NCBI GenBank assembly: GCA_002211745.1 | Contig: CP022114.1 | Span: forward strand, 1,178,001-1,242,000 | Length of the DNA: 64,000 nucleotides | Reading direction: 5' to 3' | Source of the DNA: Kluyvera genomosp. 3 | Lineage (GTDB): Bacteria > Pseudomonadota > Gammaproteobacteria > Enterobacterales > Enterobacteriaceae | Part shown: in pieces, positions 47,286 to 60,486 of the stretch | How the letters are laid out: each line of letters opens with the position of its first letter | How positions within the stretch are numbered: the first letter of the stretch is position 1 | Notes under the pieces: generated by a model | The model's input: only the letters and a program-made list of their open reading frames with translations | What the model was told of the DNA's origin: nothing | The model's database searches: none | Translations under genes and position numbers: made by a program

Positions 47286-49431
47286 TTATTTGCTGTTTTC
47301 AGCTTTCAGTACTTTTACGGTGTAACGGCCGTCAGCCTGACGATAAGCGCCATGGATGTCGGTTTCGAAGCCCGGATAGTGCGCGCCGATTTCGCACAGC
47401 ATCTGCAGGAACTCCAGCACCGGACGGCTCTGTTCGGTGATTTTTTCACCCGGCATCACCAGCGGAACACCCGGAGGATACGGCAGGATCATGTTGGCGT
47501 TGACGCGGCCAACCATCTCTTCCAGATATACCTCTTCGGTTTCACCGTGCAGCTCTTTCTGGAAGGCGGTATACGGCGTCATCTCCATTTCTGGCAGCAC
47601 TTCAAACGCGCGGAACATCAGGTCCGGCAGGTTGTGATGCTCAACCAGTTTATGGATATTCTGCGCCAGTTCCTGAATACGCATGTTTTCATAAAACTCC
47701 GGTGCCTCGCGGTACAGCGCCGGCAGGATGTTTTTCACACGCAGGTTCAGGTCGAACGCGCGTTTGAACTCGGTCAGCGCGCGCAGCAGGCTCAGGGCCT
47801 TGGTTTTATCGATCCCGATGCTGAACAGGAACAGCAGGTTGTACGGGCCGGTTTTCTCAACGATGATGCCGCGCTCGTCGAGATACTTCGCCACCAGGCT
47901 TGCCGGAATACCGAACTCGTCCATGGTGCCGTCTTTCTTCATCCCGGGTCAAAATGGTGACTTTGATCGGGTCGAGGTACATGTGCTCGTTATCGATGTT
48001 TTTGAAACCGTGCCACGGGCTGTCGGAGCGCAGCGGCCAGCATTCCGGGCCATCGATATGATCCGGCTGCCAGACATCAAAGAACCAGCCTTCGGATTCG
48101 CCTTTCAGACGTTTGATCTCTTTACGGAACTTGATCGCGCGTTCAATAGAGCCATTAATCAGGCGCTTACCGGCATTACCTTTCATCATCGCCGCGGCGG
48201 TTTCGGTGGAGGCCACGATACCGTAGTGCGGAGAGGTGGTGGTGTGCATCATGTAGGCTTCGTTGAAGGTCTCTTCGTTGACGTCACCCTTCACGTGAAT
48301 CATCGAAGCCTGAGAGAACGCGGCCAGCAGTTTGTGCGTGGACTGGGTTTCGTAAATCACTTTACCTTCCACACGGCCGCCGCTCATCCCGCATTTACCG
48401 GCATAAATCGGCGAGAAGTTGGTGTAAGGCACCCACGCGGAGTCGAAGTGAATGGATTTCACATCCAGCGTTTTCTTGATGTAGTCAGTGTTGTACAGCA
48501 GGCCGTCGTAGGTGGAGTTGGTGATAACGGCGTGTACCGGCCAGGTGGCGTTCGGCGTCTCTTTCACGCGTTTAGCAATCGTCGCGTGCTGGAATTCGCT
48601 TTGCGGAATCCCACCCAGGATGCCGTAGGCGTTACGGGTCGGGCGGAAGTAGATTGGCGTAATGTCGCTCATCATCATCAGATGGGTCAGCGATTTGTGG
48701 CAGTTACGGTCAATCAGTACGGTGCTGCCCGCCGGCGCGGAGTACATGCCGACGATTTTGTTGGCGGTAGAGGTGCCGTTGGTCACCATGTAGCTACGTT
48801 CGGCGTTAAAGACGCGGGCAATATACTCTTCCGCTTCTTTGTGCGGGCCGGAGTGATCCAGCAGAGAACCCAGTTCGGAAACGGAAATCGACACGTCAGA
48901 CTTCATGGTATTCGGGCCGAAGAAGTCATAGAAGATGCTGCCGACCGGGCTTTTCTGGAAGGCGGTACCGCCCATGTGGCCTGGCGTACAGAAGGTGTAT
49001 TTTCCTTCGCGAACGTATTTGAACAGCGCTTTGGTCAGCGGCGGCAGAATGGTGTCGATGTACTCGTCGGTGTTCTGGCGAATTTTCGCGGCGATATCGT
49101 CGGCGGCGCCCAGCGCATACTCGAAGAAGCGAACCTGCATGCGCAGATCGTTGAGGCTCACGTCGAGGGTGGAGTAGCTGTTCGCGAAAGCGTAAACGGG
49201 CATGTACTCGTTCATCGCGCTGATCTCTTCACACAGCTCGAGATTATATTTGTCCCAGTCGAAGATCACGCCGCACAGACGGGCGTTGTTTTCGATCAGC
49301 TTCAGCAGGTCTTCGCGGTCATTCGGGTAAACAATCTGGAAGTTCAGGCCTTCCAGGGCGCGGTGAAGCTCACGGATAGGCTCTTCTTTAAAGTAGACGC
49401 CCATGTGGTTCATGATAGCAATAACGTTCAT
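47286..49431 (-). CDS. cadA: Inducible lysine decarboxylase (frameshifted)
   Basis: PLP enzyme converting lysine to cadaverine, consuming a proton. Wing domain at the N-terminus (MNVIAIMNHMGVYFKEEPI), PLP Lys in ETQSTHKLLAAFSQASM, and a C-terminal domain ending KVLKAENSK. Two bases are missing side by side, one C in 47943-47945 and one G in 47946-47948 (LTPGMKKDGTM when restored). Corrected length is about 715, matching E. coli. Upstream in-frame ATGs at 49437 and 49443 give MTMT extensions; 49431 matches the family start. Confidence 0.95.
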
Positions 49432-49458
49432 AGTCATAGTCATGTTTCCAGGTAAAGG

Positions 49459-49499
49459 AGGCCCTTCCCACCGCGTTAGCGGCAGGGGAGGAAGGGCCT
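49459..49499 (-). promoter_or_regulatory. Hairpin in the cadB-cadA intercistronic gap
   Basis: AGGCCCTTCC (49459-49468) pairs with GGAAGGGCCT (49490-49499), with an inner CCGC/GCGG stem. It lies between the cadB stop and cadA start of the same operon. It has no long T-tract, so it may be an mRNA-processing or stability element raising cadA over cadB, not a full terminator. Confidence 0.6.
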
Positions 49500-49521
49500 G
49501 TAGAAATAGGGGAGTTAGCGG

Positions 49522-50850
49522 TTAGAGCGCTTCAGCCGGTTTGTTGTCGTGGTCGTCATGCTGACGCTGATGCATTTTGCGGCCATAGAACATCAGGATG
49601 ACCAGGCTGACGATAAAGGTGCCGGACAGCTCGAAGGAGTTGGCCCCATCAGCGCGATAAAGCAGAATGCGCAGCCCAGCACGGAGCACACGAGGCTCGC
49701 CGAGTTACGGATGTTGAAGCCTTCGAAGCGAATCAGGTCAACGCAGGAGTAGAAGTACGGCAGCATGGTCAGCAGAACCGCAATACCGGTCAGTTCACCG
49801 AACAGGTCAGAGGCTTTACCGCCGCTGGAGTTCATGATGGTGATGATAATCATCAGCGCGGTCATTTTGACGGCGGCCAGCAGCAGGCCTTTTTTCGGGA
49901 TGCCGTTTTTATCGACTTCGCCGTACACTTTCGGGAAGTTACCATCGTTAGCGGCACGAACGCCTGCCTGGCCAACCAGCATCATCCAGGAGCCCAGAGA
50001 AGTCAGACACGCAAAGGCGGTAAAGGCAGACACCATTGGCGCAGCCCAGCTACCCATAATAGTCGAGGCGCTGACGGCGAACGGCGCGCCGGAAGAGGCC
50101 ATCACGGAAGCCGGATACATACCGGAGATCACCTGGGTTGCGGCGATGTAAATCACGCCCGCAATCGCGGTACCGAGCATAGTGGCCAGCGGTACGGTAC
50201 GTTTCGGGTTTTTCACCATACCGGTACTGACAGCGGCAGATTCCACGCCAACGAACGCCCACAGGCACAGCAGAATACTTTTGATCACCGCGTGCGGATC
50301 GGTGGTTGCCGAGGTGTTCCAGTTAGCCTGATAGGTTGCCATATCAAACCAGTGCCAGCCGATAACGGCGGTGACGACAACCGGGATAAGCACCAGTACC
50401 AGACCAATAGTCGTCAGTCGGCTTACCCAGGTCCACCGAGCATATTCACGAAGGTGAACAGCCAGACGATGGCAATACAGGCGATACCCGCTGGAATCGG
50501 GTCGTTTAATACTGGGAAGAAGGTCGATAAATAAGAGACGGCGGTAATCCGATTGCCAGGTTACCAATCCAGTTGGCATGGTAATAAAGCACACCTGTCT
50601 GGAAGCCAAATGCCGGAGATAATTCACCCGCATAGGCAATTGGGCCACCCTGCTGCGGGTTTTTGGTTGCTAGTCGGGCATAAACATATGCCAGCGACAT
50701 TGCGCCAATAATAGAAATTACCCAGCCCCAAATTGCAATACCACCGATGCTGGCGAGGTTTGCAGGTAATAAGGCAATGCCGCTCCCCATCATATTCCCG
50801 GCGACAACGCCGGTGCAGGCAAATAGCCCAATCTTCTTAGCGGAACTCAT
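49522..50850 (-). CDS. cadB: Cadaverine/lysine antiporter (three frame breaks)
   Basis: Exchanges external lysine for cadaverine in acid resistance. An APC-type protein with about 12 helices, starting MSSAKKIGLFACTGVVAGNMMGSG (conserved substrate-site motif in helix 1). One base is missing at each of 50549-50550, 50433-50434 and 49644-49647. Corrected length 443, as in E. coli, ending DNKPAEAL. Transcribed with cadA from a promoter in the gap before cadC. Confidence 0.95.
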
Positions 50851-51198
50851 GTTCGTTTCTCCTGAGCAGTATTTTTAAGTGCGGACCGCGAGGTGAGCTA
50901 TGGCGAGCGACCCGACCAACTGACGGCAATATTACTGAGCAGGCTAAGAGAAGTCCTAAAGTTAAAGTGAAATAAACACAAACATCGAAAAGATGAGGTG
51001 TTTAGCTTTTTACATTAACATGTCAGGATAAAAAGTTTATATCATGGAAAGGTAAATATTGAGTAATTACAAGGTGGTAGGTTTTCTTCTTGCGGGGGGG
51101 GTGATGTTGCTGCAAGGTAACAATTAAAACCTTGCAACAACATCAATATTACATCTTGCGTGCCCTTATTTAACCATGATAATGACGGTCAACGCCCG
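50851..51198 (-). promoter_or_regulatory. cadBA promoter/CadC-binding region
   Basis: 348 bases with no gene between cadC and cadB, strongly AT-rich from 50950 to 51060, where E. coli CadC binds and H-NS represses. It also holds a run of eight G (51094-51101) and a large imperfect inverted repeat, GATGTTG.TGCAAGG (51103-51117) with CCTTGCAACAACATC (51130-51144), which may end cadC transcription. Exact CadC boxes cannot be assigned by eye. Confidence 0.6.
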
Positions 51199-52701
51199 CT
51201 AAGCGGTTTTGGGCAGGAAGGTTTGCAGATAAGGAACAATTTTTTCTATCGACGTCTGGAATATTCCGTTCTGAATCCAGTACAGCGTATTGTCGCCGGG
51301 GCGTAAATTAAAGGCGGTGATATAGGCGTCAGCGGCAAGCCGACTCTCACCTTTCATTTCGTACACTTTTCCCAGCACCACATAATTAAGCCATGACATT
51401 TCCAGCTCAATGCTTTTATTAATAGCCTCGTACGCGTTATCAATACTGCCTTTGCCTAACGCGTCAATTGCCTGAATTCGATAAAGCACTGCGCTATTTT
51501 GCAGTTCCGGCATGTTGGCCACGTGATCTAATTCATGGCTTAGCGCTACCAGTTGGGTGCTATCAAACGGTTGCTGCGAATGACGTAATACATCCACCAT
51601 CGCTTTCTGGGCATAGCCATAGGCGAAATCGGGCGACAGCTTAATAATACTGTCGAGCATGGCGCTCGCCTTAGTTAAAGACGGCGCGTCGCCCTGGGAA
51701 ATTAACAACAGTGCCTGATAGAACTGCGCGAGTGACATCGGCTGGGGCATATCCAGATGGGCCAGCATAGTTTGCATCTGTGCTGGCCATGGCTGCGTCA
51801 GCGCGGTAGAAAGGCTGTCAAAAAGATCGCGCTGAATAGACACCAGGTTTCCGTCGGTGACGAAATAACGCTTATCAAGCATCTTTGAACTGTCGGCGTT
51901 ATCCACCAACAGTACCGACATAAAGCACTGCTGGGCGCGGTAGTGACGCTGGTTGACGAAGCTGATGGTCAGCGTTTTCCCGGAACTGCTGGTTCATTGA
52001 CGTTGTAGTTGGTTTTGTCATGCACCATAAAGGTGGAGTAGGTATTCAGCGAGGTGGTGATCAGCGTTCCCAGCCCAATGGCGTAGGCCTGCTGTGATAC
52101 CCAGTTATTGCACGATGCGCCCGGCTCAAAGCGTACGTCGATGTCGCGCGGGTTCAGCAACAGATGTGAGCGGGTGATCTGCGGATGGGGACGAATGACG
52201 GTCAGTAACACCATCGCTATCAGCACGCCCAACGAAAGCAGGAAGGCAAACTGAGTCCAGACGTTGGAGTACCAGCGGCGTTTCGCTTTGAGTCGCGGGG
52301 CTGCTGACGCGTTTGCCGGCGCGGCCGTGGGGCTGGCGAAACGACCGGTGCCTCAGGTGTTTGATTCTCTTCTGTTTCATCAAGCCAGGTGACTTCAGCC
52401 GTGAGCTGATAGCCGCGTTTGGGAACGGTAATAATATAATCAATGTGCCCATCGTCGCCGTCACGCAGCGATTTGCGCAGCTCAGAAATGCTCTGGGTGA
52501 CCACATGGCTGGTCACGATGTTACGCATCCAGATGTTATCGATCAGTTCATCACGGCTCAGTACCTCCCCGGATGCTGGGCAAAGTACATCAGCAGATCG
52601 ATTAATCGCGGTTCCAGAGTGAGGTGTCGGCCTGCGCGGCTGATTTGATTAATAGAAGGCGTGATCAGCCATTCGCCAACGCGTACAACCGGTTGTTGCA
52701 T
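51199..52701 (-). CDS. cadC: Membrane-integrated transcriptional activator CadC (three frame breaks)
   Basis: ToxR-type acid/lysine sensor activating cadBA. N-terminal winged helix (PVVRVGEWLITPSINQISR, HVVTQSISELRKSLRDGDD, TVPKRGYQL), Pro/Ala-rich linker, one membrane helix (FAFLLSLGVLIAMVLL), and a periplasmic domain with Cys residues (GASCNNW, AQQCFM) that can form the sensory disulfide. One base is missing in each of 52567-52570, 52329-52332 and 51975-51978. Corrected length 501. Confidence 0.92.
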
Positions 52702-52802
52702 ATAAATGAATCGCCAAAGGATAAAAAATGGGACAGGAGATTAATCATAACACAATTCGCTGTCCGGTTTTTTGACCTTGCAGAGCGTACGATGGGGGAG
52801 GA

Positions 52803-52826
52803 AGACGGGCAAAATATGCCCGTCTG
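52803..52826 (-). terminator. Putative hmp terminator hairpin
   Basis: AGACGGGC and GCCCGTCT form an 8-base stem around AAAATAT just past the hmp stop on the minus strand. There is no clean T-tract after it on that strand, so termination strength is uncertain. Confidence 0.5.
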
Positions 52827-52837
52827 GAAAGAAAAGA

Positions 52838-54025
52838 TTACAGTACTTTATGCGGACCGAAGCATTCATAGTGAATACGATCGCTGCTGACGCCTAGCGC
52901 CACTAACTGTTTGGCCGCGTGCTGCATAAAGGCAACCGGGCCGCAGAGGTAGAACTGCATCTCTGGGTTCTGTAGATTCGCGGCCAGTGGTTCCAGCGCC
53001 ATCAGCCCTTCGCTATCAAAAGCGGCGGCTTGACGGTCTGCCTCGGTAGGCGCGCGATACCACAGGTGTGAAGTGAAATGCGGCAGCTCTGCGCCCAGCG
53101 CGTTGACTTCATCGGCAAAGGCGTGAACCTCGCCGTTTTCCGCGGCGTGGAACCAGTTCACCTGCGCCGGATGACGATTCTTCGCAAGCGTATCGAGCAT
53201 CGCCAGCATCGGTGTCTGGCCGACGCCGCCGGAAATCAGGGTCACCGGCGTTTGTGGCGACACGTCGAGGAAGAAGTCGCCAGCCGGCGCGGCCAGATGG
53301 ACAATATCACCTTCTTTTGCCTCGTTATGCAGCCAGTTTGATACCTGGCCGCCATTTTCGCGCTTCACCGCAATGCGGTAACCCTTGCCATCTGCCTTGC
53401 GGGTCAGTGAATACTGACGAATTTCCTGAAACTCAAAGCCCTCGGGCTTCAGCCATACCGCCAGATACTGGCCCGGTTGGTAATCCGCTACCGGCTGGCC
53501 ATCTACGGGTTCCATTTCAAAGCTGGTAATCAGCGCGCTGCGCGGGTTTTCTTCACGATATGGAAGGCGCGGGTGCCTTCCCAGCCACCGGTTTTGCCGG
53601 CGTTATCCTGGTAGATCTCTGCTTCACGCTTGATAAACACGCCTGCCAGTACCCGTAGGCTTTGCCCACGCGTCCAGCACTTCCTGGCCAGGGCTGAACA
53701 TCTCATCCAGAGTCGCCAGCAGGTGTTCGCCGACAATGTTGTACTGCTCAGGTTTAATCTGGAAGCTGGTGTGCTTCTGGGCGATTTTCTCCACCGCCGG
53801 CAGCAGGGCAGGGAGGTTTTCAATATTGCTGGCGTAGGCGGCAATGGCATTGAACAGCGCTTCACGCTGATCGCCGTTGCGCTGGTTGCTCATATTAAAA
53901 ATCTCTTTCAGCTCCGGGTTATGGGTAAACATCCGGTCATAAAAGTGGGCAGTAAGCTTTGGGCCGGTTTCCACCAGCAGCGGAATCGTGGCTTTAACGG
54001 TGGCGATAGTATGAGCATCAAGCAT
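52838..54025 (-). CDS. hmp: Flavohemoprotein, nitric oxide dioxygenase (three frame breaks)
   Basis: Oxidises NO to nitrate using O2 and NAD(P)H. Globin domain ([21 protein letters not shown]) with proximal His in [12 protein letters not shown], then FAD domain ([20 protein letters not shown]) and NAD domain ([14 protein letters not shown]; end [11 protein letters not shown]). One base missing at 53665-53667, 53652-53654 and 53544-53546. Corrected length 396, exactly E. coli. Divergent from glyA. Confidence 0.96.
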
Positions 54026-54053
54026 GGCAGGTCTTCCTTTCGTGTTATTAATT

Positions 54054-54074
54054 GTTGCATGTTAAATGCATCTT
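54054..54074 (-). promoter_or_regulatory. NsrR operator of hmp
   Basis: On the minus strand AAGATGCATTT-A-ACATGCAAC matches the 11-1-11 palindrome bound by the NO sensor NsrR upstream of hmp in enterobacteria. It lies about 30-50 bases before the hmp start, over the probable promoter. Confidence 0.8.
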
Positions 54075-54216
54075 ATAAAAATACCCCTGCTTTGTAAATG
54101 GTTCTTTGTTTTAATGGGTCTCCTGGTTACAACATGAATAATTCGCATCACAATCCTGAAAAGAAATCCGTTTGCGCCCTGAAGCGCTTTATTGCTCAAT
54201 CCCTTGTGTGGCTTGA

Positions 54217-54232
54217 AGGTAAACGTTTGCGT
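54217..54232 (+). promoter_or_regulatory. PurR operator of glyA
   Basis: AGGTAAACGTTTGCGT is a near-perfect PurR box, at the place and orientation of the E. coli glyA operator. The probable -10 TATACT is at 54274-54279. PurR is thus expected to repress glyA when purines are plentiful. MetR sites are likely nearby but not clear by eye. Confidence 0.85.
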
Positions 54233-54350
54233 AATTTCGTTTGTCAAGACCTGTTATCACAGAACTAATCAGTTATACTGTGGGCCGTTGTCCAACAGGA
54301 CTGCCTTTTTCAGGTCAAAATTTTATTGTTAGCTGAGTCAGGAGATGCGG

Positions 54351-55600
54351 ATGTTAAAGCGTGAAATGAACATTGCCGATTATGATGCCGAACTGTGGCA
54401 GGCTATGGAGCAAGAAAAAGTACGTCAGGAAGAGCACATTGAACTGATCGCCTCCGAAAACTACACCAGCCGCGCGTCATGCAGGCGCAGGGTTCTCAGC
54501 TGACCAACAAATACGCTGAAGGTTATCCGGGCAAGCGCTACTACGGCGGTTGCGAGTACGTTGATATCGTTGAGCAACTGGCTATCGATCGCGCTAAAGA
54601 GCTGTTTGGCGCCGACTACGCTAACGTGCAGCCGCACTCCGGTTCTCAGGCTAACTTCGCTGTTTACACCGCGCTGCTGCAGCCGGGCGATACCGTTCTG
54701 GGTATGAACCTGGCGCAGGGTGGCCACCTGACTCACGGCTCCCGGTCAACTTCTCCGGTAAACTGTATAACATCGTCCCTTACGGTATCGATGAGTCCGG
54801 TAAAATCGACTATGACGAAATGGCGAAGCTGGCCAAAGAGCACAAGCCGAAGATGATTATCGGTGGTTTCTCTGCCTACTCCGGCGTGGTTGATTGGGCA
54901 AAAATGCGCGAAATCGCTGACAGCATCGGCGCATACCTGTTCGTCGACATGGCGCACGTGGCTGGCCTGATTGCCGCTGACGTGTACCCGAACCCAGTTC
55001 CGCACGCTCACGTTGTTACCACCACCACCCACAAAACTCTGGCGGGTCCGCGCGGCGGCCTGATCCTGGCGAAGGGCGGCGATGAAGAGCTGTATAAAAA
55101 ACTGAACTCTGCTGTTTTCCCAAGCGCGCAGGGCGGCCGCTGATGCACGTGATCGCCGGTAAAGCAGTAGCGCTGAAAGAAGCGATGGAGCCGGAATTCA
55201 AAGTCTACCAGCAGCAGGTTGCGAAAAACGCGAAAGCGATGGTGGAAGTGTTCCTGAACCGCGGCTACAAAGTGGTTTCTGGCGGTACTGAGAACCACCT
55301 GTTCCTGCTGGACCTGGTTGATAAAAACCTGACCGGTAAAGAAGCTGACGCAGCCCTGGGCCGCGCTAACATCACCGTGAACAAAAACAGCGTCCCGAAC
55401 GATCCGAAGAGCCCGTTTGTGACCTCCGGTATCCGTATCGGTTCCCGGCTGTTACTCGTCGCGGCTTCAAAGAAGCGGAAGTGAAAGAGCTGGCTGGCTG
55501 GATGTGTGACGTGCTGGACAACATCAATGATGAAGCCACCATTGAACGCGTGAAAGCGAAAGTGCTGGATATCTGTGCACGCTTCCCGGTTTACGCGTAA
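54351..55600 (+). CDS. glyA: Serine hydroxymethyltransferase (four frame breaks)
   Basis: PLP enzyme interconverting serine and glycine with tetrahydrofolate, the main source of one-carbon units. [16 protein letters not shown] start, [12 protein letters not shown] motif, and PLP Lys in [16 protein letters not shown]. One C is missing in each of 54471-54472, 54741-54743, 55137-55138 and 55444-55446. Corrected length 417, as in E. coli. All four breaks are in CC or CCC runs. Confidence 0.97.
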
Positions 55601-55619
55601 GCGTGAATCGTGTGATGTG

Positions 55620-55646
55620 AAAAAGGCCGCGTATGCGGCCTTTTTT
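55620..55646 (+). terminator. Rho-independent terminator of glyA
   Basis: AAAAGGCCGC-GTAT-GCGGCCTTTTTT, a strong symmetric stem with T-tract 20 bases after glyA. Confidence 0.92.
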
Positions 55647-55647
55647 A

Positions 55648-55712
55648 TGCCCGATGGCGCTACGCTTATCGGTCCTACTCGTAGGCCTGATAAGGCGAAG
55701 CCGCCATCAGGC
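55648..55712. repeat. REP/BIME-type repeat after glyA
   Basis: GATGGCGCTACGCTTATC and the palindromic GCCTGATAAGGCGAAGCCGCCATCAGGC region (55685-55712, inner bases listed in parts) are typical enterobacterial REP units arranged as a pair around GTCCTACTCGTAGGCC. They lie between convergent glyA and yphA and may stabilise mRNA ends or bind gyrase. Confidence 0.8.
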
Positions 55713-55729
55713 AAACGATCAGCGCTTAT

Positions 55730-56138
55730 CTAACGAAATTTTGCCCGGCCGACAATTGCCAGCAGCAGGAACGCCCCGAGATACTGATATTTTTGTAGAA
55801 GTTAATCATATTTGGCATCACCGCATCGCCGGTCATGTTCCAGTAGTGGTGGCCAATCACCGCTGTCCCCAGCGTATAGAACAGAAAAATCACCGCCAGC
55901 GGACGTGTAAAGAATCCAGAATCACCAGAATAACGGCGGGAACTTCCATCACGATCGCGATGATAGCCGCCAGCGCCGGCATCGGTGTGCCGATGGAGGC
56001 CATGTACTGCACCGTACCGTCGTAGTGGAGCATTTTGGGATAGCCGGAGAGAATAAACAGCAGCACGATAGCGATACGGGCAATCAGCAGCAGCAGATCG
56101 CGCGAAGCGCCAAAGTCGAGATAGCGAAGCGAGTTCAT
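55730..56138 (-). CDS. yphA: DoxX-family membrane protein YphA (two frame breaks)
   Basis: Inner-membrane protein with four predicted helices ([39 protein letters not shown]). The family function is not established. One base missing at 55915-55916 and one at 55774-55777. Corrected length 136, near E. coli YphA (140), ending GRAKFR. It lies downstream of hcaD in the same direction, as in E. coli. Confidence 0.88.
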
Positions 56139-56284
56139 GACAGTTCCTTTGGGTAAGTACGTTTGATTTAAACGTAATACACAATTTTGTGGCCTGCCAC
56201 ACAGGGCGAAAAATCAGTAGATTGGATGGTACTTTGGTATGGCCCTTCGCCGTATCGATAAGAAGGGGCCGTTATGCGCACCTG

Positions 56285-57483
56285 CTATAGCGACTTTAAG
56301 GGTACGCTTTCATCACAAAGGGCGTCTTCACTGACTACGCGTCCTGACTGAATCAGCTTACGCAGCACGCGTACTTCACGTCCGTTGTTCAGTGCTACCG
56401 CGCCTGCCAGCGCGCCTTCACGTAGGTGGAGCCAGATGGCTTTTCTATCCCCGGTTCACCGCGGCATAACCAGTTTTCTCCCTGCATTTCACCAACAAAT
56501 TGCAGGTTATCACTGTATTGATCGGTCCAGAACCAGCCCGGGGTGGCATCCGGCACGGGTAAACCGAGCATGGCAGCGGCGGCGACCTGAGCCTGGAAGT
56601 TGGCATTTTCCCAGCTTTCTATACGCCTTAACGAGCCGTCTGGCTGACGAGTGAGCGCCACATCACCAGCGGCGAAAATGGCCGGGTCGGCGGTGGCACA
56701 GGTGCTATCGACAATAATACCGTTAGCGGTTTCCAGCCCGCTTCGCGTGCCAGTGCATCGTTGGCCACGATCCCGATACCGTAAACCACGGCATCAGCCT
56801 GTAGCGTTTCGCCATTTTGCAGGGTAAGCGAGAGGAACTCGCCCGCTTCGGCGTGCTCAATGGCGCTGTTGAGCAGCACCCGCACGCCGGCTAGCTGATG
56901 GCGTGCCAGCAGATAATCGCGTACCGGAGCAGGAGCACTGCGGCCCATTACCGTATCCGCTAGTTCGACCACCGTGACGCGGCAACCGCGCTGGGTGGCG
57001 CTGGCCGCCAGCTCCAGGCCGATGGTGCCTGCGCCGACGATGACGATCGATTTTCCCGGCTGTAGCGCTGCCCGGAGACGCTCGGCATCGCCGGCATGAC
57101 GCAGGGTAAAGCAGCGCTCGCCCAGCGCATCCAGCAGCGGCAACGGCCTGGCGGCGGCGCCGGTAGCCAGCAGCAGCTGTGACCAGCGGTAGGTTTGCCC
57201 ATCGGCGAGCGTTAGCGTGCGGGTAGCGCGATCGATCTCGCGTATCGTGACGCCCATATGCAACTGCACGTTGTGTTCCTGCCACCAGTTGGCGGGCAGA
57301 ACTGGCTGAAGCTGTGGGTTATCGTCCAGCAGCATGGCCTTCGAGAGCGGTGGGCGCTCGTAAGGCAAATGCATTTCGTTGGAGAAAAGATGCAGCGGCC
57401 CGCTAAACCCTGCTGTCGCAGCGCGGCGGCGGCCATCGCCCCGCCTGGCCGCCGCCGATAATGGCAATAATCTGTTCGCTCAT
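56285..57483 (-). CDS. hcaD: Phenylpropionate dioxygenase ferredoxin reductase (four frame breaks)
   Basis: NADH:ferredoxin reductase supplying electrons through HcaC to the HcaEF oxygenase. FAD motif [17 protein letters not shown] (restored), NAD motif [19 protein letters not shown], and C-terminal [11 protein letters not shown]. One base is missing in 57439-57442, 57405-57407, 56737-56739 and 56441-56444. Corrected length 400, as in E. coli. It lies 9 bases after hcaB. Confidence 0.94.
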
Positions 57484-57492
57484 GCTCGCTCC

Positions 57493-58303
57493 TTACAGAT
57501 CCAGACCGGCGGCCACGTGGCGGATCCCACGGATCCCAGCCCGGCATCGGCGTTGATCATCACGCCGCTTAGCGTACGGTTGTTGCGGCGTGAAGCCAGC
57601 ATCACGTACGGGCCGGTGAAGTCAGCCGGTTCCGGGAAGAACTGCAGCGGCAGAATGGCGGCAATTTTCTCCGGCGTCAGCGACTGCATTATTGAGGTAT
57701 CGTTCTGACCGAGTGCCTGCGGGCCACGCAGATCGGTGGCCATGCCGCAGGGGCCGACACCGTTCACCCGCACCTTCGGCGCCAGCTCGTAGGCCAACTG
57801 GCGAATCAGCCCGGTGGCCGCGTGCTTGCTGGCGGTATACAGCGGCCCACCGCCGCCGGATACCAGGCCGCGTTAGAGAGGGTAAAAATCATGCTGCCTT
57901 CGCTGGCGATAAGTGCGGGAGCGCAGGCTTTCGCGCCCAGCAGATAACCCAGCACGTTAACGTTAAACAGCTCGTGGAAGCCGCTCTCCAGCGCATCCGC
58001 AGGCGTATTCACCAGGGAAGCGTTGTGATCCCAGATCCCGGCGTTGCCGATAAAGCAGTCCAGTTTGCCAAAATTGCTGAGGATCTGATCCACCGCGCGC
58101 TGGTAGTCGGCGTAACAGGTGACATTACCTTCCACCGCCAGCACATGATCGCCAAAGCGCTGGCGCAGGCTGGCGACTTTGGCTGGCGAAAGTTCCAGCG
58201 TGGCAACCTTCGCACCTTCTTCAATAAAGCGTTCGACCAGTGCCAGCCCCAGCCCGGAGCCACCGCCGGTAATAAACACAACGTTATCGCGTAAATCGCT
58301 CAT
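57493..58303 (-). CDS. hcaB: 2,3-dihydroxy-2,3-dihydrophenylpropionate dehydrogenase (two frame breaks)
   Basis: SDR-type dehydrogenase that re-aromatises the cis-dihydrodiol to a catechol. NAD site [18 protein letters not shown], catalytic [10 protein letters not shown] (restored), and structural NAG motif [13 protein letters not shown]. One base missing at 57857-57858 and one in 57535-57537. Corrected length 270, as in E. coli. Start overlaps the hcaC stop. Confidence 0.95.
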
Positions 58304-58617
58304 CAGGCCTCCTCGGAATATCGATAAACACTTCGCCGCCTTCCACATGTACCGCATAGGTGGTCAGCGGATCGGTGGCGGGCAGGCACAGCGCTTTGCC
58401 GGTTTTCAGGCAGAAGCTGGCGGCGTGCAGCGGGCATTCCACCGTCGCATCGTCTTCCAGATAGCCCTCTGACATCGAGGCGTTGCCGTGGCTACAGCGG
58501 TCGTTAATGGCATAAAACTCGCCGCCGATATGGAACAGCGCGATGACGGGCGAGGTCTCCAGGCGGAGGGCTTCCCCTCCGGTAGCTCCGTGGCGGAGCA
58601 GGCCAAAATACGGTTCA

Positions 58618-58618
<1 letters not shown>
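58303..58618 (-). CDS. hcaC: Phenylpropionate dioxygenase ferredoxin subunit (two frame breaks)
   Basis: Rieske ferredoxin of the dioxygenase. Cluster ligands in [11 protein letters not shown] and CPLHAASF. One base missing in 58574-58577 and one at 58311-58312; corrected, the C-terminus is IDIPREA and the stop overlaps the hcaB start (TGATG). Restored length 105. The start ATG at 58618 overlaps the hcaF stop. Confidence 0.93.

Positions 58619-60486
<1,868 letters not shown>

Larger units (their letters stand above)
54026..54350. other. Divergent hmp-glyA control region
   Basis: 325 bases between two divergent genes. Contains the NsrR site of hmp, the PurR site and TATACT promoter of glyA, and a GGAGATGCGG ribosome-binding region before glyA. 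No protein gene is supported; the 61-residue minus-strand ORF here lacks a ribosome-binding site and family features. Confidence 0.7.

Noticed and set aside
47728-49455. A 575-codon plus-strand open frame
   Set aside because: It lies entirely antisense to cadA, and its composition is the His/Arg/Phe-rich pattern of a shadow frame. No ribosome-binding site or family resemblance.
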